11,049 bases of DNA from Candidatus Saccharibacteria bacterium UBA2834 (lineage in GTDB: Bacteria; Patescibacteriota; Saccharimonadia; Saccharimonadales; Saccharimonadaceae), in the NCBI GenBank assembly GCA_002351365.1, contig DEGE01000010.1:14371-25419 (forward strand). The letters are read 5' to 3'. The notes below the pieces were generated by a model. The model was given only the letters and a program-made list of their open reading frames with translations, was not told the origin of the DNA and did no database searches. Shown here in pieces: positions 1-6,355 of the stretch (the stretch's first letter is position 1; each line of letters begins with the position of its first letter). Position numbers and translations under genes: made by a program.

Positions 1-54
1 TAAGACGAATACCGCTAAACCAACATAACGAAACTTATGATGAGTTTTTAGCAT
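1..54 (-). CDS. 5' fragment of a protein with a signal-like N-terminus, runs off the left edge
   Basis: An ATG at 54-52 opens a frame that stays open for all 18 codons to the window edge. The visible N-terminus is MLKTHHKFRYVGLAVFVL: a short basic stretch followed by the start of a hydrophobic run, as in a signal peptide or first membrane helix. It begins 28 nt after the stop of the Hint-domain gene on the same strand, and no terminator lies between them, so it may be a further gene of the same operon. No good Shine-Dalgarno is visible; the upstream sequence is AT-rich. Too little is visible to name a family, and a chance ORF start cannot be excluded. Confidence 0.4.
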   Translation of the reverse strand, partial: MLKTHHKFRYVGLAVFVL

Positions 55-82
55 GTTTTATATTTTAACATTTTTTAACTTT

Positions 83-2476
83 TTAGTAAAGCGGAATGAA
101 ATGGGTGGCGCAGTAAATTTTAACACGATCTCCAGCGTGATACGTTTTGCCATCAACCGAGTTTCGCCATGTCGTTATGCCGCCCTGCGCCGGCACTACA
201 ATGGTGGCATTTTCGGCAACTTTGCGCTGCTCTGCGCCGAATGAAATCGTCCAGATGCGCTGATTATTCTGCATGCTTGGCGCAGCTAGATGCGTAATGT
301 CGAAGTTGGTTAACTCCGGTTTAGCTAACATGCCTGGATGATTTTGATTTGTCGATAGATAGAACTTAAAATCATCCAAAGTAATAGCGCCGTAATTTTC
401 TAGGACGCGAATTTCGCCCATGCGCATGCCGGCGTACATATATTCTGGTACCGTATCAGCAAAAGTCTCGTATCCGTAGGTGCTATCTGGCTGACTGAGC
501 GCCATAGTGCGCAGCTCTGGCCAAGTCAGATTATCCGCAAAGCCATACAAGTTCGATAACGCCACCGTGCCGTCGGTCGTGATGAAGCCATTCGCGATAA
601 CGTTATAGTAACGCGCGGAAACGATATGATAATAATTCTTACTTTCATAGCGCGTCGTGACGCTCTGTAACTTAACCGGCTGAAGCCCGCCATCGGCATT
701 AACCTTGTAATAACTTGTGCCAGGCACAAATTCGGCATTTTGCACGGAAATGAACCGATTTAGGTCGACTCGGAAAATGCCATGGTGACGCGTCGTATAC
801 AAATCACTGCCATCACTAAAATGCGCCCATTGGTAATTTTCGGTGCGATGCTCGCGTTCGATCCAAATTGGATATTCGGCATCGAGTTGGCCAGTTTCGT
901 AATTCCAGACCGCTAACAAATCATCGTAAGTAATATCTTCAACTTTCTTCGTACTACCATCAGCCAGTAAGATGTCCGTACCCTCAATTAAGCAGCCGCC
1001 CGCCGCTGCAGCCGTAATTGTAATATTGCCCGAGGCGTTCGGTATCGAAACGCGACCATTGTTGCGCGTATATGTATAGTCTGTACCGGCCGCCAATGTT
1101 CGTCCGCCCATCGTAACCGTAATAGTGTCCGGCAACGTACTAAGGAGTCCGGTCGCCCTTAGGGTTGCGGTATACGTTTCGCCACGATTTACCGTTCTGG
1201 CGCCGTTTGAGGTGATATTTGTTAGCCGATTCGTGACCGTAAAGCTCCAATTAAGCTGCGTAGCGGTCGAACGCGAGCAATGCCCAGATGCCGTTGTGGC
1301 GGCATCAATCTCAGCCTGACTAGCAACATTGCCCAATGAATCTTCGCCGTAAACTTTTGCATAATAACTAGTGCCATTAGTCAGTCCGCTAGCCGTAATC
1401 GTAGTTTCGTCGTCTTCGGTTGTTAGGGTTTGAATGAGTTGGTTCGAGCCATCATAAATTAAAACCGTAAAATGACTAATAGTGACATCATCCGTCGCAT
1501 CCCAGCTTACCGATGCTTCACCGCTGGCATTTAGTTCGGTAATTGCCACGTTTGAAATTACAGGAGCGTCATCGTCGGTATAGATAATCGACTGGTCGAC
1601 CAACAGCGTAATGCGGCCGCAGTTGATTTCACCTAGACTTGCCGAAGTTAAATAAATATTTGCACGCTCATAAGTCGTAGCAAAATCTACACCATCGGCT
1701 TTTTTAACATAAACCGTAAAATCATTCGACGAATTGGCGTTAATCGTAAAATTACTCAATGCGTTGCCGCTAGCGTCGGTGATAATAAAGTGTGGATTAT
1801 TATGAAGCTCGAGCGCAAAAGTCTGCGCAAAATCATAAGTATTTGTGACGTGCACCGAAAAAGCTGCATACTCATTTGAGCCACGTAAATCGCCAGTCGT
1901 CGGCGCATTAATGCTAGCTAGCACAGTGCCTTCGTTAGAACCGGAAAACTCCGCCTCCATGTCACCGTCAACATTGTAGTTACCACCATTCGCCGTTAAT
2001 GTGATATCTACCGTAAAAGTTTTGCTTTCGCCACGATAAATCGTGTCGCCATTCTGAATACCAATTAGCCGATAGTCGATCGTGGCGTCCGTCACTGGAT
2101 TGCCGGATTCATAGGTAATGGTCGGCTGCCAGTAGTCAATTGCAAACACTTGATTATAGAAAGTATCATTAGTGATTGTCACGTCATAAGTTGCACCATA
2201 GTCGGTCGTGGACTGGTCGCCCGTAAAGTGTAGATCGAAGTCAATTGAAGTATTCGTGAAGGTTGGAGTACTCGTCACATTCATGCCGCCGGTAAATACT
2301 ACGTTGGAGATGTAAATTTCGCCTTGTGGACTGAGTTGTACGGCACCATCCATATTTAGCAATTTGCCGTAGCGAGCAAAACCGACCGTCATCGCCGCCA
2401 AAACTAGCATCATGACAGCACCCAAAAACAAGGTAAAACGTAAAGATTGCTGTTGAGACTTAATTCTTTTTGCCAT
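83..2476 (-). CDS. SipW-type secreted surface protein with FN3 and Hint (autoprocessing) domains, 797 aa
   Basis: A predicted exported multidomain protein. Residues 12-34 form a hydrophobic signal/anchor ending in GFARYG, then LxxxGAV, like the start of the TasA-like protein of this operon. Beta-rich repeats cover about 45-300, a fibronectin type III domain about 304-395, and a clostridial-style beta module (TVTMGGRTL) about 408-492. A Hint domain starts at Cys495 (GG-CLIEGTDILLADG). It has a block-B-like TTRHH motif (His564/565) and a late strand YYNVIANGF near 627-635, but no terminal His-Asn. A conserved post-Hint region follows, and the C-terminus (WRNSVDGKTYHAGD) resembles InlB/Listeria-Bacteroides repeats. 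Hint domains cleave at their N-terminal Cys; cleavage here is inferred. I chose the ATG at 2476, overlapping the upstream stop by 17 nt, over an in-frame TTG at 2503. Confidence 0.85.
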   Translation of the reverse strand: MAKRIKSQQQSLRFTLFLGAVMMLVLAAMTVGFARYGKLLNMDGAVQLSPQGEIYISNVVFTGGMNVTSTPTFTNTSIDFDLHFTGDQSTTDYGATYDVTITNDTFYNQVFAIDYWQPTITYESGNPVTDATIDYRLIGIQNGDTIYRGESKTFTVDITLTANGGNYNVDGDMEAEFSGSNEGTVLASINAPTTGDLRGSNEYAAFSVHVTNTYDFAQTFALELHNNPHFIITDASGNALSNFTINANSSNDFTVYVKKADGVDFATTYERANIYLTSASLGEINCGRITLLVDQSIIYTDDDAPVISNVAITELNASGEASVSWDATDDVTISHFTVLIYDGSNQLIQTLTTEDDETTITASGLTNGTSYYAKVYGEDSLGNVASQAEIDAATTASGHCSRSTATQLNWSFTVTNRLTNITSNGARTVNRGETYTATLRATGLLSTLPDTITVTMGGRTLAAGTDYTYTRNNGRVSIPNASGNITITAAAAGGCLIEGTDILLADGSTKKVEDITYDDLLAVWNYETGQLDAEYPIWIEREHRTENYQWAHFSDGSDLYTTRHHGIFRVDLNRFISVQNAEFVPGTSYYKVNADGGLQPVKLQSVTTRYESKNYYHIVSARYYNVIANGFITTDGTVALSNLYGFADNLTWPELRTMALSQPDSTYGYETFADTVPEYMYAGMRMGEIRVLENYGAITLDDFKFYLSTNQNHPGMLAKPELTNFDITHLAAPSMQNNQRIWTISFGAEQRKVAENATIVVPAQGGITTWRNSVDGKTYHAGDRVKIYCATHFIPLY

Positions 2477-3542
2477 GCTTCTTGTAATCGCTCTCGCTGA
2501 CAATATAGCGCCAACTGCTCTTCTCGCCGATAATCACGAAATAGCTCGCGTGCTTGCTCTTATAGTAGTTGATTGGCAGATGCACGGAATTGTAAACATC
2601 GAGTAGCTCGTCGAATTCCTCAACGTCAGAAACGGCCGTGTTTTTAAAGACTGGCGCATGCGAAAGCTCAACAATAATGCCGTCATAGGCCGATAAAAGC
2701 TTGCGAATATTTTCTTCGTACGGATGCGCGTCCATTTTGTGTTTTTTGGCCATAATGTAGCCAACTAAGAGACAGACACCGCCGAGCACCAAAAGCAAAC
2801 CAAGAATTACGATAATAATATGCAATGCATCAAGTCGAGCCGGAATTTCGCTTAGCATTGTGCTGTTGCCGCGCGTATTAGTCTTGGCTTCAACCGATGA
2901 ATTAGCAGCAATCGGAATCGTAAAATCAATGCGCGAGTTAAAGTTGGCCGGATCGACAAAGTTGCTTGGCTTCAAATCTCCCTCGATTACTAGAGCAACA
3001 TTTAGGCTGCCTTTTGCGACAACACCTTTTGCTTCGGCCTCAAAGTTTTTTAGAATAATTGCGTAAGTATCGTAGGTGATTTTAGTATTTTGCGACACAG
3101 TAAAGCTGTCGCCATCGATATGAGTAGTTTGCGGAGCGATGATGTTATGTTCTTCCGACCAAAGATTCGCAGTAGTCGAGCCGTCTGCCTTGTCGGCACT
3201 GCTTAATGCTACTAACTTGTAAGTTAAGTCACCCTCGACGTGACCCGCGAACTTAACTTTGTAGTTAAAATTCAAATCCAAGTAATCGATTAGGCTTGTT
3301 GGATAAGACCGATCGGCGGAACCGACAATATAACTGTCCGGATAAGTATTATTCGGTAATAGATAGACGTTATAGCTCACGCTCGAACCATCTTCGCTAT
3401 AGGCTAGAGTACGCTCTCCCTTATCGCCAAAACCAAAGCCCAAAGCGATTGCGCCCAACAATAACACAATAGCGGAAGCTGTCGCGCCAAAGCGGATTAG
3501 CCAGTCTTCATGTTGATCGATTAATTGTTTGAATTTTTTCAT
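2460..3542 (-). CDS. DUF5305-like two-pass membrane protein, 360 aa
   Basis: The protein has a short basic N-terminus, a membrane helix at about 15-37, an external domain of about 200 residues (40-238), a second helix at about 239-264 (HIIIVILGLLLVLGGVCLLV) and a cytoplasmic tail (265-360). The tail contains EEFDELLDVYNSVHLPINYY followed by YFVIIGEKSSWRY. I recognise this layout and tail pattern as that of DUF5305 proteins, which in archaea and clostridia are often encoded next to SipW-type signal peptidases; this is from memory and not searched. The function of the family is unknown. Its start lies 1 nt after the signal peptidase stop, and its end overlaps the Hint gene by 17 nt, so it is very probably co-translated with both. 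It could be a chaperone or scaffold for the exported proteins; that is inference. Confidence 0.75.
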   Translation of the reverse strand: MKKFKQLIDQHEDWLIRFGATASAIVLLLGAIALGFGFGDKGERTLAYSEDGSSVSYNVYLLPNNTYPDSYIVGSADRSYPTSLIDYLDLNFNYKVKFAGHVEGDLTYKLVALSSADKADGSTTANLWSEEHNIIAPQTTHIDGDSFTVSQNTKITYDTYAIILKNFEAEAKGVVAKGSLNVALVIEGDLKPSNFVDPANFNSRIDFTIPIAANSSVEAKTNTRGNSTMLSEIPARLDALHIIIVILGLLLVLGGVCLLVGYIMAKKHKMDAHPYEENIRKLLSAYDGIIVELSHAPVFKNTAVSDVEEFDELLDVYNSVHLPINYYKSKHASYFVIIGEKSSWRYIVSESDYKKHGKKN

Positions 3543-3543
3543 A

Positions 3544-4698
3544 TTAGTTCCGGTTAAAAATTTCGTTAATCCATAAGGTTGGAAAACCGATGTATTTGCC
3601 CACCATCACGACGCGGCCCAACACTTGGCTATCAGGCGTCTCGAATGCGTCTGCTTCGTCGTTGTTATCCCCTCGCGTTGTAAAGTACATAACATTGTTG
3701 CGTTTATCGATTGACACCACCCGGTGCGTTATTATTACTCCGTCCTTATTAAATACTAGTATATCATCTTTATGAATGTCGCTTGCGTTTACTTTCTCAA
3801 AAAGCACCGTGTCGCCTCGACCATAAACCGGCAACATTGAGTCCGAACCCACCGCAATTAGCTGATAGTGAAAAATCCCCGACACTAAAACAGTTAATAT
3901 AATTGCCAAAATTAAGATTGGTGCCGATAGGATGCCGAAGTTTAAGCGGCGCAAGCGTTTTTTGTCGTCGTCATACAGCTGCAAACTATGTTGTACGACT
4001 AAATAGATCACGAATGGCAAAATAATATTCGCCACTGCATGAATATAATCACCCAAATCCGGCACGATTGGCAAAATGTATGGATAAATAATCAGCGGAA
4101 TCTTAAAAATTAAGGTCGGCAATAATCCAATTTTGTATGACAAAAGCCCACATAGCGCTTCTCGCGCAATAATTGGCATCACTGTCGCGCATAAAAAGAT
4201 AAAAATCTGTTCAGCACCGCCCAGGCGCGCCACGTTTAGCTCGATCAGGATATATAGCAGTGTCGTAAGTGTTGTAAAAAATACAACATACGCCCGCTTG
4301 TGTAGGTTTGGGCCGGCGACGACATAACGTGCAAGCTCAATAACTACCGTCATTAATAGGGTTGGGACTAAGCCAACAAACAGCTTTTGTAGGTTGTTTG
4401 ATAAATACCCCCGGTTAAATCCCAGGAAAATCCCAAGTGCATACGTTACTAGCGCATACGAAATAAGAATCACCACAATGCTGCGCGAAATACTGCCACG
4501 AAGAAAATGGCGATCCTTATGAAAACCCAGCGATTTCCAGGCAACGATTAAGATAATCGTTAGTGCAAAAGTGATAAGATATTGCCTTAATGTATGGTCA
4601 AGCCGCCAACCTAAACCAAAAAATACTAGCAAGCAGAACGAAAAAGCAAGGCAAAGCCACAAAACAACTTTTTCGTTCCTTTTAATTCTTGCTAGCAT
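3544..4698 (-). CDS. sipW: SipW-type (ER-like, S26B) signal peptidase I with polytopic N-terminal region, 384 aa
   Basis: A membrane serine protease that removes signal peptides from exported proteins. The catalytic part is C-terminal: GSDSMLP with nucleophile Ser287, ITHRVV with His325 where classical bacterial enzymes have Lys, and TRGDNNDEADAF with Asp344 or Asp347. His in place of Lys is the hallmark of the SipW/ER/archaeal type. Residues 1-275 contain about seven to eight hydrophobic helices, far more than in Bacillus SipW (about 190 aa). Motifs such as ELARYVV near 121-127 and PIVPDLGDYI near 210-219 fit the extended clostridial-type SipW proteins. A purine-rich stretch, AGGGGGAGC, directly precedes the ATG. 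It lies 20 nt after the TasA-like gene, as in Bacillus operons where sipW accompanies its substrate tasA. The neighbouring TasA-like and Hint proteins are its likely substrates. Confidence 0.9.
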   Translation of the reverse strand: MLARIKRNEKVVLWLCLAFSFCLLVFFGLGWRLDHTLRQYLITFALTIILIVAWKSLGFHKDRHFLRGSISRSIVVILISYALVTYALGIFLGFNRGYLSNNLQKLFVGLVPTLLMTVVIELARYVVAGPNLHKRAYVVFFTTLTTLLYILIELNVARLGGAEQIFIFLCATVMPIIAREALCGLLSYKIGLLPTLIFKIPLIIYPYILPIVPDLGDYIHAVANIILPFVIYLVVQHSLQLYDDDKKRLRRLNFGILSAPILILAIILTVLVSGIFHYQLIAVGSDSMLPVYGRGDTVLFEKVNASDIHKDDILVFNKDGVIITHRVVSIDKRNNVMYFTTRGDNNDEADAFETPDSQVLGRVVMVGKYIGFPTLWINEIFNRN

Positions 4699-4718
4699 GC
4701 TCCCCCTATTCCTCAGTC

Positions 4719-5270
4719 TTAGTTAGCCTGAGAGTAATTCAAGTCAGCCGAGAGGTTGACGGTAATATTTTCTTGCGGAAGATCCGCGGCATCATCTGGC
4801 TGAACGTAATCAACGCGCACCAATACGTCTACCGTTTGGCCAACAGTTAATGCTGTATTTAGGCCAGAAGCGCTTGCACTAAATGGGGTGCCACCGTATT
4901 CAACGGTATAGGTGAGATATTTCGCCTGCTCCTCTGAAAGAGTGGACATATTAATTGAATCGAGGATGGCATTAAAGGTGCCATCGTTGACTACCTTAAT
5001 ATTGGCGGCATAATAATCGCCAGGGGCAGCTAAATCGGCCGTGAAGCTAAAGTTTGTTTCGCCGACACTGTGGTTAGTTGCAGCGACACTGTTCGCCTCT
5101 TCCTGATAATCGTTTTCAACGAAATGGACGCTCCATTTGCTCTTCGCGACATTGACGGTGCCATTAATTTTGAGGGTTTGCGCATAAGCCGCAAAACCGA
5201 TTGCCATAAACAGTACCGCAAAAACCAATACTGAAATAGTGGCTAATTGAAAGTTTTTTTGTTTTTTCAT
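4719..5270 (-). CDS. SipW-dependent TasA/camelysin-like secreted protein, 183 aa
   Basis: A small exported protein and the first gene of the operon. After the basic start MKKQKNF, residues 9-27 are hydrophobic and end in GFAAYA (25-30), followed by LKINGTVNV and WSVHF. This start is typical of SipW-dependent proteins, and cleavage after AYA (residue 30) would fit. The mature part is beta-rich, with FTADLAAPGDYYAANIKVVN at about 76-95, the kind of PGD(x)...N.GT segment found in TasA/camelysin-like proteins. In Bacillus such proteins form matrix fibres or surface proteases; whether this one polymerises cannot be told from sequence. AAGGC at 5276-5280 is a plausible ribosome site five nt before the ATG. 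It lacks a sorting motif or C-terminal anchor, so it is probably released or assembled with the larger partner. Confidence 0.75.
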   Translation of the reverse strand: MKKQKNFQLATISVLVFAVLFMAIGFAAYAQTLKINGTVNVAKSKWSVHFVENDYQEEANSVAATNHSVGETNFSFTADLAAPGDYYAANIKVVNDGTFNAILDSINMSTLSEEQAKYLTYTVEYGGTPFSASASGLNTALTVGQTVDVLVRVDYVQPDDAADLPQENITVNLSADLNYSQAN

Positions 5271-5301
5271 TTTTTGCCTTTTTTATGTTTAGTGATTTGG
5301 G

Positions 5302-5320
5302 GTGATTATAACATAATCAC
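5302..5320. promoter_or_regulatory. Perfect inverted repeat over the -10 box, candidate operator
   Basis: GTGATTAT at 5302-5309 and ATAATCAC at 5313-5320 are exact reverse complements with a 3-nt centre (AAC). The repeat covers the whole -10 element and the start of the spacer of the operon promoter. Nineteen bp with 8-bp arms fits a dimeric helix-turn-helix repressor that would block RNA polymerase. No matching regulator gene lies in the window. It might alternatively be a short RNA hairpin, but it lies upstream of the expected transcription start, which favours a DNA site. Confidence 0.55.
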
Positions 5321-5334
5321 TTTTATAAATACAA
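5305..5334 (-). promoter_or_regulatory. Promoter of the SipW operon (extended -10)
   Basis: Read on the minus strand, the -35 element is TTGTAT (5334-5329) and the -10 element a perfect TATAAT (5310-5305), separated by 18 nt. A TG lies one base before the -10 (TGTTATAAT), giving an extended -10. Transcription should start near 5298, leaving a leader of about 28 nt before the ATG at 5270. Confidence 0.75.
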
Positions 5335-5353
5335 GCGGTTCGTCGTCATAGAT

Positions 5354-5382
5354 TTGCTCGGACAGCTAAAATATGTTAAGAT
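5354..5382 (+). promoter_or_regulatory. Promoter of the 31-aa basic peptide gene
   Basis: TTGCTC (5354-5359) and TAAGAT (5377-5382) are separated by 17 nt, with TG one base before the -10 (TGTTAAGAT), an extended -10 like that of the divergent operon. The predicted start is near 5389, giving a leader of about 29 nt that contains AAGGAT before the ATG. Confidence 0.55.
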
Positions 5383-5417
5383 GTAAAAAGTTTAAATTAA
5401 CAGTTTTAAGGATCATC

Positions 5418-5513
5418 ATGGCAAAGAAACCAAAAGTTGCAAAGCTCAACCGCAACAATAATCACAAACACAGCGATAAGCGCAAACATCTCCGCCACAA
5501 AGACGGTCGTTAA
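5418..5513 (+). CDS. Very basic 31-residue protein, unknown function
   Basis: ATG at 5418 preceded by AAGGA (5408-5412) with a 5-nt spacer, and TAA at 5511-5513. The start is MAKKPKVAKLNRNNN. Lys, Arg and His make up about half of the 31 residues, acidic residues are only two Asp, and there is no hydrophobic core, so it should bind nucleic acid or be intrinsically disordered. A dedicated extended -10 promoter and a strong terminator directly after the stop make it an expressed monocistronic gene and not a chance ORF. Size and composition recall very small ribosome-associated proteins such as bTHX or bL36, but it lacks the cysteines of bL36 and I do not recognise a family signature. The short length means many gene callers would omit it. 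Confidence 0.7.
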   Translation: MAKKPKVAKLNRNNNHKHSDKRKHLRHKDGR

Positions 5514-5540
5514 AAAATTCCCCCACACGGGGGATTTTTT
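5512..5540 (+). terminator. Intrinsic terminator after the basic peptide gene
   Basis: CCCCC (5520-5524), loop ACAC and GGGGG (5529-5533) form the core stem. It is extended by a flanking A-tract on the left that can pair with the T-tract on the right, and is followed by ATTTTTT (5534-5540). It starts immediately after the stop codon. Because of the A-tract on the left, it could also work in the opposite direction. Confidence 0.85.
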
Positions 5541-5544
5541 GTTA

Positions 5545-5550
5545 TATAAT
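5545..5550 (+). promoter_or_regulatory. Consensus -10 box seven nt before a start codon (leaderless candidate)
   Basis: A perfect TATAAT lies at 5545-5550, and the ATG of the 52-residue gene begins at 5558 after only seven nt. Transcription would start at or within a base or two of that ATG, so the mRNA would have no leader. No -35 match is seen; the expected position falls in the preceding terminator stem. Confidence 0.45.
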
Positions 5551-5557
5551 AAGCATT

Positions 5558-5716
5558 ATGGAAACACAAATTGCTAGCATAGTTCTACCTTCACTTGGCA
5601 TCGTCTTTTTGTTGGCATGCGTGTATTTTGCGTTGTCATGGCGTGAACGTCGCCATGAGCACGTCTTAGTTGAGCGTCGCGATGAGCGTGAACGTTCCAA
5701 AAAGCATGAGCGCTAG
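5558..5716 (+). CDS. 52-residue single-pass membrane protein with a charged tail
   Basis: ATG at 5558, TAG at 5714-5716. Residues 5-27 (IASIVLPSLGIVFLLACVYFALS) are a convincing membrane helix. The remaining 25 residues (WRERRHEHV...) are dominated by Arg, Glu, Lys and His and would lie in the cytoplasm by the positive-inside rule. No Shine-Dalgarno precedes the start, but a perfect TATAAT sits seven nt upstream, so a leaderless transcript is possible. It lies between the terminator of the basic peptide gene and rdgB on the same strand. Function unknown: it could be a small membrane regulator or part of a secretion or division complex. The opposite-strand reading of this stretch looks non-coding. 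Confidence 0.6.
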   Translation: METQIASIVLPSLGIVFLLACVYFALSWRERRHEHVLVERRDERERSKKHER

Positions 5717-5773
5717 TCGCGCATAAATATTGATTATTAAGTCTTTTTATTAACATTTTTGATAAGGATTTTT

Positions 5774-6343
5774 ATGAAAAAATTACTCTATTTAACTAGC
5801 AATCCATTAAAATTTCGCGAGGCCGAAATGGTGCTCGCCGACGAATATGGCATTGATTTAGAGATCATGGATCCAGATTTCGAACTCTATGAAATTCAAG
5901 CAAAAACTTGCGCCGAAGTTGTCGCCTTTACGGCAAAATATGGCGCCGACAAACTCGGCAAGGCCTGCCTCAAGTCTGATACTGGCCTATATCTAGACGC
6001 CCCTGGTGGTTTGCCCGGCCCATATAACGCCTATTTCCATAAACAGATAGGCACCGAAAAATTCTTGCACCTGCTCCGCGGCGAAAAACAGCTCGGCGCC
6101 CGCATCGAGCATTGCTTCGCCTATTGCGAGCCAGGCAAAGAACCGAAAGTATTTATCGGCGGAGGCACGGGTAGGATTATTCTCGAAAAGCGTGGCAATG
6201 ATGGCCTCTGGCACGACTTCTTCTATATTCCAGACGGCGAAACGCGCACGCTTGCGGAAATTGGCGACGTCGACCAAAAACTTAAACGCGAATACTACGG
6301 CGATGCGATTCATCAATTTGCTAAGTGGTATTTAAAGAAATAG
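5774..6343 (+). CDS. rdgB: Ham1/RdgB-family non-canonical purine NTP pyrophosphatase, 189 aa
   Basis: A cytosolic enzyme that hydrolyses ITP, XTP and their deoxy forms to monophosphates and PPi, keeping deaminated purines out of DNA and RNA. Family signatures are TSNPLKFREAE at 8-18 (substrate-binding loop), SDTGLYLD at 68-75 with Asp69 as likely catalytic base, and GGLPGPY at 78-84. The usual EPRGxxGFGYDPIF stretch reads EKRGNDGLWHDFFY at 138-151, keeping the EKRG, GxxxD and T-AEI pattern but not the consensus core. Length is normal for the family. I chose the ATG at 5774 because AAGGA (5764-5768) sits five nt before it; an in-frame TTG at 5759 has no such site. It lies downstream of the 52-residue gene on the same strand and is followed by a long hairpin. 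Confidence 0.88.
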   Translation: MKKLLYLTSNPLKFREAEMVLADEYGIDLEIMDPDFELYEIQAKTCAEVVAFTAKYGADKLGKACLKSDTGLYLDAPGGLPGPYNAYFHKQIGTEKFLHLLRGEKQLGARIEHCFAYCEPGKEPKVFIGGGTGRIILEKRGNDGLWHDFFYIPDGETRTLAEIGDVDQKLKREYYGDAIHQFAKWYLKK

Positions 6344-6355
6344 ATTAACTTCTCG

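Noticed and set aside
53..244. Plus-strand ORF over the end of the Hint gene
   Set aside because: Antisense to a well-supported long gene, with no ribosome site or family pattern.
495..994. A splicing intein in the surface protein
   Set aside because: There is no terminal His-Asn followed by Cys/Ser/Thr and no homologous host protein interrupted at this site; a Hint autoprocessing domain fits better.
5730..5753. A promoter just before rdgB (TTGATT and TATTAA)
   Set aside because: The spacer would be only 12 nt, and no better-spaced pair was found.
5574..5756. 60-residue minus-strand ORF over the 52-residue membrane protein
   Set aside because: Its composition (many His and Arg, no ordered hydrophobic pattern) is unlikely for a protein, while the plus strand gives a clean membrane helix and tail.
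5993..6316. 107-residue minus-strand ORF inside rdgB
   Set aside because: The plus strand carries clear Ham1/RdgB motifs, and this ORF is its antisense shadow.
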